NCBI GenBank assembly: GCA_028554755.1 | Contig: JAPTOF010000026.1 | Coordinates: 1,550,001 to 1,614,000 of the forward strand | DNA from: Cordia subcordata | Taxonomy: Eukaryota > Streptophyta > Magnoliopsida > Boraginales > Cordiaceae | DNA length: 64,000 bases | Direction: 5' to 3' | Shown: piece by piece, positions 12,617 through 23,541 of the stretch | How positions within the stretch are numbered: the stretch's first letter is position 1 | How the letters are laid out: each line of letters opens with the position of its first letter | Notes under the pieces: generated by a model | What the model was told of the DNA's origin: nothing | Databases searched by the model: none | Seen by the model: the letters and a program-made list of their open reading frames with translations, nothing else | Position numbers and translations under genes: made by a program

Positions 12617-12651
12617 TTTTTCTCCTCTGTTTGTAATGTTATCTCATTTGA

Positions 12652-12667
12652 CCAATAGGTTCCGCAT
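12652..12667. repeat. Target-site duplication, right copy (plus-strand LINE)
   Basis: CCAATAGGTTCCGCAT, partner of 6777-6792 with one mismatch. On the minus strand it encodes the AEPIG segment of the host LINE endonuclease. Confidence 0.8.
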
Positions 12668-13500
12668 AATCAATAAGATTAAATTCAAGCCTTCTAGCAA
12701 TCCATTCCATTTTCTTCTTTTTCATCTTGGTTTTGGACCAACAAACAATCTGGGGTTTAAAATGGTACATATCTCTCTGAAATTCTGGATAGTCAAACGA
12801 CCTCAATTTTTAATAGTTGTAACCAAAAAACTTAATTGTTAGCTCTGGGCAACACAAAGTTAGCTATAATAACCTCGTTCTCATGGCATTCATATTCTTT
12901 CGCCCACATCAGGATCTTCTTTTCTGATCAAACTTCTGATTCTTCGGTTTGCTTGCCTCTCCAACCATCCTATTTTTTATACAAAGACTAGATGTAATAA
13001 AGACCTCCACAAGTTGCATGCCATCCTCATTGGTCCCTTGTTCCTTTTGAAATTTAAGCAGTCCCTTAATTCGTTTTTGTCGAACAGAGTTACCTTCTTG
13101 GTCCTCAAATCTTTTCATTTTAGCTAGACTTACAACAACCATTGGTAGAAGAGAATCACCAAGTAGTTTACTTGGGACATTGACTCCATAAGCACCTTTT
13201 GAGCTACATACTTAGGTAGAACGAGATTTTGGCCATTCTCAATCTCTTGAATATTAGTTATGACAAAAAACATGGTATGGCAAGTGGGATATTATATCAT
13301 GGTCCCACACACCATCGACTCGCAAATGCAACATTACGCCTGTAGCAACTAATAACACGCGTGTACATAAAGCAAAGTTCTTTTTCTTGGTCAAAATAGC
13401 TAACCTTTCAATTCGATCAATTCTTTCACTTCTCCTCTCTTCTCCCATGCGAAAAGCCCTAAATTGCAGTTTGATCAGTTTCTCTAATTCATTTCTTCAA
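12668..13500 (-). mobile_element. Minus-strand LINE, 5' portion (right part of split element)
   Basis: The minus strand gives an ORF1 tail with MKRFEDQEGNSVRQKR (12909-13142) and then the beginning of the ORF2 endonuclease with KTKMKKKKMEWIARRLEF (about 12680-12740). The frame ends at the AEPIG codons of the target duplication. It resumes with EPIGIARFLAL on the far side of the inserted LINE, at 6790 going down. The two parts together form one host element. Confidence 0.75.
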
Positions 13501-13804
13501 CAATGGAGCTAAAGAGCAAATCATAGAAAGTTAAATCAGCAACAATCAAATCATGGCTTTGATTCTTTTACAATGACAAAAACAACATCCAGTGAAATTG
13601 ACAACTTCGACTCTGGTATGATTTCAACTTCAAACTAGTATTTTTTTGAATATCTGTGACTTTTTCAACTAATTGCGGTAGTAAATAGATATTGTGATGA
13701 ATTGTAAATTTTCAATGAACAAATAGATTATGAATTTTGAACAAATAGTGTTTTCATTCTAAATAAATATCTATGACTGTTTCAATTAAATAGGTGACAA
13801 TAAT
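13501..13804. other. Intergenic, AT-rich
   Basis: I see no gene. The motif GAACAAATAG recurs here and again at 14880-15080 and 24090-24270; it may be dispersed simple repeat. Confidence 0.5.
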
Positions 13805-14005
13805 GATTTAAAGATTACTAAAACCAAAATAGAAGATCTAATTGGTAGAAAAATGTTTAGAAAGGAAGATGCATTTGAATTATACAATGACTATGCATAT
13901 ATGATAGGATTTGGTGTTAGAAAATGAAAGAAGAGATACAAGAGAAACATCAGAAACATTAATGTGCCTTCGACAAAGCAAATCTCAATTAGTCAACAAA
14001 AGTAG
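13805..14005 (+). pseudogene. FAR1/FRS-type DNA-binding domain fragment
   Basis: One frame reads GRKMFRKEDAFELYNDYA followed by MIGFGVRK and a basic KKRYKRN stretch. This is the N-terminal signature of the FAR1 domain, found in FAR1-related sequences and related MULE transposases. An in-frame stop sits right after GVRK. Only about 65 codons are recognisable; no central transposase domain or SWIM finger follows. It may come from a MULE-type transposon or from an FRS gene copy. Confidence 0.7.
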
Positions 14006-15480
14006 ACTAGATTCACTAATGCAGGTATATAATTTACAATACAATTACTATACAAATAATGTATGGGTTTTGAACAAACATTGAAAACGTATTGAAGAAA
14101 CAGACTTTGCTTCCTGAATAAATAAACTTCTACTAATAAAACAATTCTTTTCTTCATTGAAGGCAATGGAAATTGATCAAATGTTTTAACAACATATTTT
14201 CATGCATGGCAATACAATTGATCTACCTCTTTCTATTCAACATTATGCTCCTCCAAAAGAGATACAGAGAATAGAGAATATGGATGTAAATGGCCAACTG
14301 GTTGTATTTTCAAGCCCACAATAGAATGTTATTAAGACAAAAATTTTCCTTTGACTTTATAATCCCTTTAGCCAATTGTATAAACAATGAAAATTAACAT
14401 CTTGTAATTTCTTTAAATAATGTTTCAACCCTACTTGTGAAACTCATTTTTGTCTTTAAAATTGAGTTGAACTTCTTTGATTTTGTATACAAATAGACCA
14501 GTAAGTTTGATATACAAGCTTGTCTAGTGGCTTTGTACTATTTATTCATTGGGTTAGCACTATTTGTCAATGACCAAACATGATTTTAAAAATTCTAGTT
14601 GCTTAATCAAAAGTGAAGCACAAGCAAGTGATTATATGTATGTATTCTTGTCTCAATGTGGCAATAGTGAAGGTTATATGGTCTTGTTTTGCATATTGTC
14701 GAAAGAATTTATTATATCTCGGGCTTATGCTCTATTTGGTATATGCTTATTATAAGATTTTTTCTAATGTAGAAAATTATGGTATGGTTTGAGTTTCATT
14801 ACCATAAGCATCTTAAAATAAGATTATTTCAAAACAACCAACTAACATTGTAAGCAAAGGGAATGCACCAAACTACTGAACAAGTAGTACTAGGCCAGTG
14901 AACAAATAGTATAACTCAGTGAACAAACAAGAATTCTAATGAAACAAATATGGTATCTATTGATCCAACATAGTGAACAAAAAGAATGCACCAAACACTA
15001 AACAAACAGTACTAATCCATTGAATCACCACCGCTAAACCACTGAATAAACACGAATTCTAAACAAAAACTATTCAATTCCATCAATACTAAATCAATGA
15101 CAAGAACATTTATATTTATAACCATTCTTCCTTAAATACATCAACTTTATATTTAGTGGATTTCATCGCATAAACACCATCTTTAACCCTATCCTCCAAC
15201 TTCCTCCAAAACATTTCAACTATAGTAGGATCATAAACTTTAGCTCCTTAAGCTTTAGGATGCTTTTGCCCCATCAAATACCTTGACAATGAAACCTTTT
15301 GCAATTTATTTGCACATAAACAACAAAGTTAACAATTAATAATAATATACTGAACAAACACCAAAACAATTACACCAACACAATTATGAAGTCTCTTTAT
15401 AGCAATCTGGGTAACTTCTTAAGAGTAATCAAGGCCATGTGATCCCATATTATCTAGAACTTCAAATAAAAAATAAAATT
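14006..15480. other. AT-rich intergenic with degenerate GAACAAA repeats
   Basis: No intact gene. At 14870-15080 degenerate CACTGAACAA(A/G)TAGTACTA-type units recur. At about 15110-15285 the minus strand has a coding-like run, with VYDPTIVEMFWRKLEDRV and one in-frame stop, that I cannot assign to a family. Confidence 0.45.
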
Positions 15481-15494
15481 GAATGCAGCAATCA

Positions 15495-15880
15495 AGCCAA
15501 AAATAAAATCGAACGCAACATTCAATCAAAAATGGAAAAAAAATTAAAAAAACAAACCGTTTGCTTTACTTTACCAAACAACCCCTTGCTTCGTCTAAAA
15601 TAGAACAAAAATTAAACAACATATTAAGCCAAAAATAAAATCTCATGCAGTAATGGAAAAAAATGGACAAAAAATCAAAAACAAACCATTTGCTTCACTT
15701 TACCAAACAACCTTCTTCTTTGACTAAAATAGAGGAAAAATTAAAAATAGATTATGCCAAAAATAAAATCACATGTAGAAATAGAGCAAAAATGGAGAAA
15801 AATGGTCCAAGAATAAAAAACAAATCATCTCCTTCATCTAAAATATATCAAGAGAGAGCAAAATTAGGGTTTGTTTGTGC
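15495..15880. repeat. Degenerate tandem repeat, about 125-135 bp, 3 copies
   Basis: Units start with GCCAAAAATAAAATC at about 15495, 15629 and 15754. They share the TTTGCTT(T/C)ACTTTACCAAAC segment and the AAAATGGA run. The open frame at 15663-15986 lies in this repeat and has no recognisable domain, so I do not call it a gene. Confidence 0.7.
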
Positions 15881-16960
15881 GCTTGATTACGCCTCTGATT
15901 GTATGTCATGCATTGCATCAGAAAAAAGCAAGAGAGACGAGTTAGAGAGAGATTCAGAGTTAGGGAGAGAGTTAAAGTCAGAGTGAGAGAGAAAGAGCGT
16001 ATGAGTTAAAATGAGATTGTGCCGCTTCAATTGCCTTTTCTTTTCTTTAAATAGGTGTAAATGCATAGTACTATGGGTGCACCATAATGAAAGACCATAG
16101 TAAAACTTGCACTTGCGCTATCATTTGGTTTGCTTATTGGGTTGGTATCAATTGGTTGGATTAATTTATTTGGGTTGGTAGGGTGGTACATTTTGGTGTT
16201 TAACCAATTTGCTTTTGGTTTGATTCCCTGGGTTAGTGGGTTATTCGTTTTAATTTTTTGATAAAGCATTTGTATAAATATTATAAAAGAATATTTCTAA
16301 AGATTCAAAATTTGTTTTGTTAAAATAAAATAATAAATGGACTAATAACATTTATACTTTTGTTGTATATTTTAATGAGGATAAAATTTTGAAATTAATT
16401 TTCGTGTTATTTTTCATTTATATTTGTGAAAGAAAAAGTAAAAAGTTTAGAGAGAGATTGAAGAGAGATTGCAATTATCAAAAAGAAAAAGAAGAAAGAA
16501 AGGAAGAAAGGGTAGAATTGCCAAAAAGATGAAACACTAAAAGTATTGTGAAATGTTAAAATTTTTTAGCGTTTGAGAAAAGGTTGTTGAAATGCTAAAA
16601 GCTATCAGAAAAGCTACTTAGATCACTATTTTATTGAACAACAATAACTTGGAGAAATAGTCAAAATACTAAAAATTACTTTAAAAATGTATTTTGATGC
16701 TACCAACAAGGCCTTAAAAATTACTTGAAAAACTATTATCGAACAAGGCCTTTGTAAAGCAATAGGGTTTTCCCACCATGAGTAGTTCTATGTGGGTAAG
16801 GTCTCATGCCCTCTTCCATTTTGTACTTCTATTTTGTGATTAGTGAACGTGTTGCTTCTCTTTTTACTGAAGAAAATAAAGAAACCCTTAAACATATACT
16901 AATAAAAAAATGTCACCCTAATTTGGGTGATCAACTTGTATTTATATGATAATAATACAA
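15881..16960. other. Intergenic, AT-rich, with GA-rich tract
   Basis: No gene seen. A GA-rich tract lies at about 16430-16515. At 16600-16760 the sequence has the A/T-run style of plant MITE ends (ACAAGGCCTT twice), but I could not pair terminal inverted repeats. Confidence 0.45.
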
Positions 16961-16974
16961 AGTTAAATTAGAGA

Positions 16975-17660
16975 TATGCCACTTAGTCTATGGTCTAGGA
17001 AGAGGCTTGGTTATGTGGCTTCCTCATTGGTACACCTTTGCAAATGGATTTCCTCATGGAATCAAGAAGCAATCTTGATTTTCTTGGGTGTGGAAGTAAA
17101 TTTGGAGGAAGAATCGTCGGAGGTTATTTATCCTGAATTTGGAGATGGGTTCTAGAGCCAAAGTTGAAGTTGATTATGCTCGGAGGTTATTCAAATGCAC
17201 CAACTGCAAATTGGTGGGTCACTTTGATGACAACTGCCCTATGAATCAAGCTACTCAACATGCTCGCCCTTGTAATGTTCAAGTGGCTCCTAAACTGAAG
17301 ACTCATGATGAATGGATTAAGGTTGGGAAGAAACAAGTTTCACAAAGTGCAAAGAATGCAGTCCATGATCAAGCTATTAAGGTTAGCTCTTGGCCTAGTG
17401 CCAACAATTTACCAAGGAAAATGCATGATGCTAGTCCCCAAGCTTAAATGGCCACTCAGCCTCATTCCCCTAAGAAAACTCCGTCTCTTCAAATGAACTC
17501 AAGTCCAAGATTGCAAGTTAGCAACCAATTTGAAGCTCTTGATGGTGATGAAATGGTTGAAGGTGCTTTGCCTTCCAAGTTGAACAGGATGATGCCTTGA
17601 AGAAGATAGAAGACCATGTTTGTGATAAGGATTCACCGGGGCTTCATTCAACTCCTTAAC
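16975..17660 (+). pseudogene. LINE ORF1 fragment with CCHC zinc knuckle
   Basis: A plus-strand frame (17139-17447) carries a CTNCKLVGHFDDNC zinc knuckle, with spacing C-x2-C-x4-H-x4-C as in plant LINE ORF1 proteins. The upstream sequence from about 16975 reads MPLSLWSRKRLGYVAS and a CKWISS segment, typical of the part of DUF4283-type ORF1 that precedes the knuckle. A stop near 17150 and further breaks downstream show it is not functional. No ORF2 follows, so this is an isolated fragment. Confidence 0.7.
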
Positions 17661-18558
17661 TCATGTTCTCGGTTTTAGGAGTTTTTCTTGCTTGTGTTCG
17701 ATTTGTTCATCTTTGTTTCCGCCTTGTGTTTGAATGTTTGTCTTTGATTTGTTTGTAGGTGGAACATGTTCTGTCCTCCTTGTGTTTTTTTCTTCTTTTT
17801 TCGGCCCCTGAAACCTTGCTTGTCGGAATATTGTTAGCAGTTTGAGGGGCTTGGATTGGTCATGTACCTTTTTTGTGTTGAAATGAAAAACTTACTTACC
17901 TCACAAAATACAAATTTAAATTACATGGATACCCTTTACAAGATATACAACGAAATGTAAGTTACGATGTTCACTAATAACTAGGATAATCTTGGTGCAG
18001 GCTTCAAACAACACTTTATTGATACAAATTACCATGACCATTTGGTTTCCAGTCAAACGTAATGTTCTATCACTCATTTACTTATCATGGTTGTTCCATC
18101 GACCATAGATTTCAAATTAAGATTGCACTTTCAAAATTTTTAAAATGATGTGAGAGACTCAATAGAAAGATGTCGCCTCCATTAAAAATATTTATCTTAT
18201 AACCATCCAGTTTGGCTTAGGGGAACATTTTGCAAGGTGCATGTCTACGCTGAGCTGCTCTGAATTTATAGGCAAGTCTTCTACGCCCAGTGCCAGAAGC
18301 AGACTGCATCATCTGATGAAGATGAGCATCTCTGGAGGTGACAGTTAGCAGCGAATCTTACTGATGGAGAATGATTGCTGTCTGGAGAAATAAAACCTTG
18401 GACAATACCATTGTTTACGAGGCTTCTGAGTATCTTGACCTTGCTTGTTAAGCATAAGCCCCATCCTAATATCGTCTGATTGTAGCAGTTTTCTCATTTT
18501 TGAGACTGCCCATCAGATTCTTCCAATTTTTTCATAAAAGATATGATTGCTTTTCACA
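17661..18558. other. No gene recognised
   Basis: I see no reliable coding region. The stretch 18220-18480 is less AT-rich than its surroundings and could be old coding or 3' flanking sequence of the minus-strand retroelement, but no family is recognisable in any frame. Confidence 0.4.
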
Positions 18559-18569
18559 CAATTCATGAA

Positions 18570-19022
18570 ATTGAATCACATAATCTCGGGCTTGATGGTC
18601 GCAGCAAGCTCCTTGAAAGCTGGGCCAACCCCATTTAGAATATGGGTGACTAAATGCTGCAAGGGACCAGGAGCACCAAAAAGTGAAAGTTCATTGGAGA
18701 TATCTCGTACATGAGCAAGGCAATCTCTGATGGGTTGCTTTCCACGATTAAGCAAGGCTAATTGCTCCACTAGTCCCATAATTCGGAAGGAAGAAGGAGC
18801 AGCATAGTTCGTGGCCAGTCTAGACCATGCCTCTACTAATGTCGTGAAGGAGCGACTGACTGGAACTATATTTAGACAAAGTGAGCCACAAATGCCAAGT
18901 AACAATAATTTATCTTGGCGCATCCAATGTGTATGTGCCAGATTCGGGGAGTCTTTTCCATCCATTTTAATAACCGAGGCAGAGCAAGGGAAGGAGCCGT
19001 CAATATATCCAGTTAAGTCATA
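18570..19022 (-). pseudogene. Copia gag fragment (UBN2-type)
   Basis: On the minus strand the frame reads DLTGYIDGSFP and HWMRQDKLLLLGI. It continues with SFTTLVEAWSRLATNY and DCLAHVRDISNELSLFG, and ends with VTHILNGVGPAFKELAATI. This is the standard layout of Copia gag (Retrotran_gag/UBN2). There is no start codon, LTR, zinc knuckle or pol domain nearby, so it is a fragment, though its frame is open for about 150 codons. It ends only about 90 bp beyond the PPR gene stop. Confidence 0.88.
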
Positions 19023-19114
19023 GCCAATTTCATAAAAGATTTGATTGAATTGCTAAAATTTCAACCTAAGAGAACCTCTGGAGAAATGGTCAATAAGCAC
19101 CTCAGTCAGTTGCG

Positions 19115-20848
19115 TTAAGGCAATTCATTTTCCAGTAGAAATGAGTGACCAATGTGGAGGGCATATCCTACATCTTTCATCTGATCAACGAGTCTAACAA
19201 GCAAGTCGTTAATCTCTGCAATCTGAGTGTGGGATTTGTCTCTGGTTACAAATTCATGTTGAGTATTTCTGACCTCAATCCAACTGTAAGCCGCTTCTTT
19301 CCTCAACCCTTTCTCATCCACGACTCTTCGTACTTGACAGGCATCTTCCCACCTTCCAGCTGCAGCATATACATTGGCTAACATCACATACCTTGCAGTA
19401 TTCCTAGGCTCAAGCACAAATAGCATCTCTGCTGCCCTCCTGGCAAGCTCCACATTCCCATGGACCCTGCAAGCATTCAAAAGCGCACCCCACATTCCAA
19501 TATGATCTGAGCCATCAGGAGATTTCTCAATCAACTCCAAAGCTTCTTGGAGCCTGTTCTTTCGTCCAAGTAAGTCAATCAAGATCGCGTAATGATCCAA
19601 CTCTGGTTGTACACCAAAATCCTTTTCCATCATGTTAAAAATTCGAAGCCCTTTAAATTCTAATCCTGAGTGGCTACAAGCTGCTAAAACTCCAAGAAAC
19701 GTAACAGTGTTTGGCGTCACATCAGACTCTATCATTCTACGGAATAAGGTGAGTGAGACCTCCGCTTGCCCATTCTGAGCAAAACCAGTTATCATCGAAT
19801 TCCAAGTAACAATGTCCTTCACATTAGACTTCTCAAATAAAGTTCGTGCAGAGACCATATCTCCACATTTGCAGTACATATCCACTAGAGCATTAACTAC
19901 GTATACATTATCAAAGCTGTTTCCACATCTAAAAATATGGCCGTGAACTTGTTTCCCTTTCTCCAAGACTGCTACATCCGCACAAGCACCAAGAACGCTG
20001 GCATAAGTGAATTCAGTAGGCATAACTCCCTCTTCCTGCATTTGTGAAAAAAATTTCAAAGCTTTATCTCCTTCTCCATCTCGCACCAGCCCTGAGATCA
20101 GAGCAGTCCAAGAAACAGCATTCCTCATAGGCATCTGTTCAAAAATCCCCTGAGCATTAATTATTCTAGATGCTCGCGCATAAGCAACCACCATCGACGT
20201 CCAAGACACAACATCTCTCTCATTCATATTCCTAAAAACCAAATATGAAAACTCGGGTTCACCACATTCCCCGTAAGCATCTATCAACGAATTACAAACT
20301 ACAACATTGAACTCCAAACCGAACACGAGAGCCACGCCATGTACTTGAGACAACCACTTGAACAACCTTAAACGAGCACAAGCATTCACTACACTAACCA
20401 CAGTGTACTCATCCATCAACAACATGTTATCACCAATTCTATCCTTGTGCATTTCCTTGAACAAATTAACTGATTCTTTGTAAAACCCACGTCGGTTTAA
20501 GCCTGAAATGATGGAATTGTAGGTGACAACATTTGGTGCAGGCATTTGATAAAGCAGCTGGTGAGCATTTTCAAAAAAACCCGTTTTGGAATAAGAAGAG
20601 ATTATGGTGTTCCAGGAGCGAGTGTTTTTGTGTTGAAGGTCGTTGAAGGCTAAGTGGGCAGAATCTATGGAGTTGCATTTGGCGTATAAGTCTATAATGC
20701 GATTGGCCAGAAAGGTGTTGAGGTTGAGAGCTGTTTTGATGATATTTGAGTGTAAAGATTTCCCCAGGTTGAGGTTTTTGGTTTTGATGCATTTTGACAG
20801 AAGAGTTGCGTAGTGCTGCTGGGAGGGGTCACTGGTTGTCTGCATCAC
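19115..20848 (-). CDS. Pentatricopeptide repeat protein, PLS class, E/E+ subgroup
   Basis: Intact intronless gene of 577 codons. PPR motifs run from about residue 13 to 450 in P, L and S variants, with repeats such as RSWNTIISSYSKTGFFENA, VVTYNSIISGLNRRGFYKES, VVSWTSMVVAYARASRIINA and IVTWNSMITGFAQNGQAEVS. The C-terminal E region begins near residue 451 (GMWGALLNACRVHGN) and the E+ part contains SWIEVRNTQHEFVTRDKSH. There is no DYW deaminase domain; the protein stops about 40 residues after the E+ motif. Proteins of this class bind organellar transcripts and usually direct C-to-U editing, recruiting a DYW partner in trans when they lack that domain. Predicted place of action is mitochondrion or plastid; the N-terminus (MMQTTSDPSQQHYATLLSKC) is short and not an obvious transit peptide. 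The exact ortholog cannot be named from sequence alone. Confidence 0.95.
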   Translation of the reverse strand: MMQTTSDPSQQHYATLLSKCIKTKNLNLGKSLHSNIIKTALNLNTFLANRIIDLYAKCNSIDSAHLAFNDLQHKNTRSWNTIISSYSKTGFFENAHQLLYQMPAPNVVTYNSIISGLNRRGFYKESVNLFKEMHKDRIGDNMLLMDEYTVVSVVNACARLRLFKWLSQVHGVALVFGLEFNVVVCNSLIDAYGECGEPEFSYLVFRNMNERDVVSWTSMVVAYARASRIINAQGIFEQMPMRNAVSWTALISGLVRDGEGDKALKFFSQMQEEGVMPTEFTYASVLGACADVAVLEKGKQVHGHIFRCGNSFDNVYVVNALVDMYCKCGDMVSARTLFEKSNVKDIVTWNSMITGFAQNGQAEVSLTLFRRMIESDVTPNTVTFLGVLAACSHSGLEFKGLRIFNMMEKDFGVQPELDHYAILIDLLGRKNRLQEALELIEKSPDGSDHIGMWGALLNACRVHGNVELARRAAEMLFVLEPRNTARYVMLANVYAAAGRWEDACQVRRVVDEKGLRKEAAYSWIEVRNTQHEFVTRDKSHTQIAEINDLLVRLVDQMKDVGYALHIGHSFLLENELP

Positions 20849-22158
20849 TTAGTTTACTTGGTAGCATAACATTTTTAAAAACTTAAAAACCGGACCCCCC
20901 CCCCCCCCAAATCGCCAACCCATGAAAATGATAGCAAAACTCAGGTTGGGGACGCAAATTATACCGTACACCCTAACTAACTACTGTACAATAAAGAGCA
21001 ACGTGTTCCACTTAGGCAGTGAGTTACACGAGTACTTAAGTTCTAGCCATAAAAGTAGATCCATTTAACAAGTGAGTTGCACGCGTACTTAAATCATACC
21101 AGTGGGGTAAGGCTAGAGAGAGATTGTTGTTGAAGAAAAAAATTACAGAAGAAGAGGGGGTTTTTGACCAAAGATGTGTGTGGCACATGTTAGATTAGAG
21201 TTTCAGCGAGTGGTGGTCATTTTGTTTTTGCTTTTTTGTTTTTTGTTTTGGTTATGAAAGAAGCAATCTGTATCAGCTTGTTGAGATTTTTTGATTTTGT
21301 TAGTTGATTTTTGTGAACAAACAATTCGTAACTGTGAACATATAATTTACATGTTGTGTGAATATATCATAAAAGGGTTTGAACATATTATTTACAAGTT
21401 ATAAACATTTAAAAAAATTGTAAACATCTAAAAAAAAGTGTAAACATGTAGCAAAAGAGTTATAAATATTTATTATAACAAACAGATTTGTGAATATAAA
21501 ATTTACTAATTGTGAACACGTAGAATAAAAGAGTTATAAACATGAAATATGAGTCTTGTGAATATAAAGCATAAGTCTTGTGAATGCGTGTACTGTTCCT
21601 GGCACGTGCACTGTACACGAGAAAGATGTATAGTGCTCAGGAGAGTATTGTAGATATGGTGCACGATAGCAGCTCTGCCAGTGGGGGTGATGCTAGACCA
21701 AAGAGTTATTCCATGTAAAATCCCATTTAATGGTCCTTTTAGTTATTTCCTCAACAAATCCTAGAGATTTAGAGTTGGTTTGGTTTAATTTTTAAACTTT
21801 AAAAAAATATTTTTTGTTAGCTTAAAGATTAAAATTAGTTTATTTAATTTATTTTAAAAAAGTTTTTATATAAAAGATAAAATTAAAAAAAATAGAAGTT
21901 CTAAATTGGAGCTTTTTGAAAAAGCAATCTTTACATCATATAAAAAATTGTCTTTTTCTTTTTCTTTTTCCAAAAAATACTGCTCCATATTTTTTTAAAG
22001 TCTAATATTATTCTTGGAATATATGATACCTCAACACATAAATTACAAGATCAAATAATCAATGACTTTTATTAATAATACTTTCACCTAAAGCTTTATT
22101 ACTAAAAATTTTACAATTCAACTGTTGAAATATTAGGTCACATAGAACCTTGTAGTAT
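20849..22158. other. Upstream region of the PPR gene; no gene
   Basis: It holds a run of 14 C at 20895-20908, about 50 bp upstream of the PPR start codon. A pair of related segments with AGTGAGTT(A/G)CACG(A/C)GTACTTAA lies at about 21019 and 21071. From 21310 to 21600 there is a degenerate TGTGAACATATAATTTAC-type repeat. No coding region seen. Confidence 0.6.
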
Positions 22159-22442
22159 TTAGGGTTCGTTTGGATTGGTTTTTTTTAGAAACACTTTTTT
22201 AACAGCTAAGGGGCCTGTTTGGATTTTTTTTTTTTCAGGAAAAAGTACTTTTTTTTCTTGAAAGAGTTATATTAAATTTGCAATACCTATTTGATTTGGT
22301 TTTAAAAAAATTGAAAACTCTGAAAAAAGCTCAAATATAATTTTTTTTAAAAGTCAGAGTTTTCAGCATCTAAAAAAAAAACTGTTATTCAAAAGTTGTT
22401 AAAAAAATATTTTTCAAAAAAACCAATCCAAGCGAGCCCTAA
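22159..22442. mobile_element. MITE-like element with long terminal inverted repeats
   Basis: The left end TTAGGGTTCGTTTGGATTGG is the near-perfect inverse of the right end CCAATCCAAGCGAGCCCTAA. The interior is made of A and T runs. A second end-like sequence (GGGGCCTGTTTGGATT at about 22210) has a possible partner near 22610 (AATGCAAATAAGCCC), so two related elements may be nested or overlapping. I could not fix a target duplication. Confidence 0.65.
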
Positions 22443-23189
22443 GAAAAGTGCTTTTTTGAGAAGCCAAAACTTTTGGCTTCTAGAAAAAGTTATAAATGAG
22501 CTTTTTCAAATTTTCAACTTTTTTGAAAATCAAGCCAATTAATTATTGCAAAAATAATATACTTTTTTTAGGAGAAAAAATACTTTTTCTCCTCAAAAAA
22601 TCAATGCAAATAAGCCCTTACTATAATAAAAAGAAACACTTTTCTTGACACCATTTATTAGATGGACTGTGATGGCATGTTCCCAATAACCTTGAAAACT
22701 AGCATTATTGTCAAATAGTAATTTTAAAGCATTTGTAATGGCATATTTGTAACTTTTATGCTTGTTATGACAAAATTATAATTTTCATGCCGCAAATTAT
22801 ATGTTGCTCCTGCACAAGGTGGTTTTGCGGAGTTAAGTGTTCTCTCACTTGCTAAAAAAAAAGAAAAAGAAAATGTAGTTACTCATCGCGTCTTTCTCTC
22901 TCTCCTCTCATTTCTCTCTCTTCGTTCTTCTTTCTCCTCACCTCTCTCTTTTTCTCTTCTTTTCTTATTTGCTTCATTGGTGGTACTACCGTTCATCTCA
23001 TGTCGAATAAAGTCCACCATAAAATTCACCTTTTTTCACTGATTGTAACGATGTGCACTATGTCCAAAAAAACATTTTAGGTGTCGATTCATCATTAAAG
23101 CCTATTGCCTTTTTCCTTATACTGGCGAAGATTTCGACATCATCTCACCGTGTCGTAACTACCAGTCTCTTACTCTCCTAATCATGATT
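22443..23189. other. Intergenic, AT- and CT-rich; no gene
   Basis: A CT-rich tract lies at about 22890-22970. No domain is recognisable in any frame. Confidence 0.5.
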
Positions 23190-23197
23190 CTAACCGT

Positions 23198-23501
23198 TAG
23201 GGGTGAGCGTAATTCGGTTATTAACTGAAAACCAAACTGGAGTGGAACCGAATTATTAGTTCGTTTCAGTTATTTGGGTGTTCGGTTCGGTTCCAGTTAG
23301 GAAAATGCTAATATTTCGGTGTTCGGTTTCGGTTCCTGTTATCATTTTAAAATTTTGATTATTAATTAGAATAACTAAATTAATGAAATTATGTAGTTTT
23401 AGTGCTTTATGTTTATAGACTAGCTTTACGTCTTTACCCTTTAATTATACGTATAATAATAATAATAATAATAATAATAAGAAGAAGAAGAAGAAGAAGA
23501 A

Positions 23502-23541
<40 letters not shown>

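Larger units (their letters stand above)
6793..12651 (+). mobile_element. Full-length but decayed L1-like LINE (about 5.9 kb)
   Basis: The element carries a 5' leader, ORF1 (gag-like with DUF4283 and a zinc knuckle), then ORF2 with endonuclease, reverse transcriptase, zf-RVT and RNase H in the order usual for plant L1-like LINEs. It is bounded by a 16-bp target duplication. No clear poly(A) tail remains; the 3' end is TAATGTTATCTCATTTGA. Both ORFs contain several stops and frameshifts, so it is not autonomous. Confidence 0.92.

Noticed and set aside
15663..15986. 107-codon plus-strand open frame
   Set aside because: It lies across a degenerate 125-135 bp tandem repeat, is Lys-rich from A-runs and has no domain.
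19115..20848. Naming the PPR gene SLO2 by its nearness to an ABCG5-like gene
   Set aside because: The repeat order and N-terminus do not fit what I know of SLO2, and position alone is not enough.
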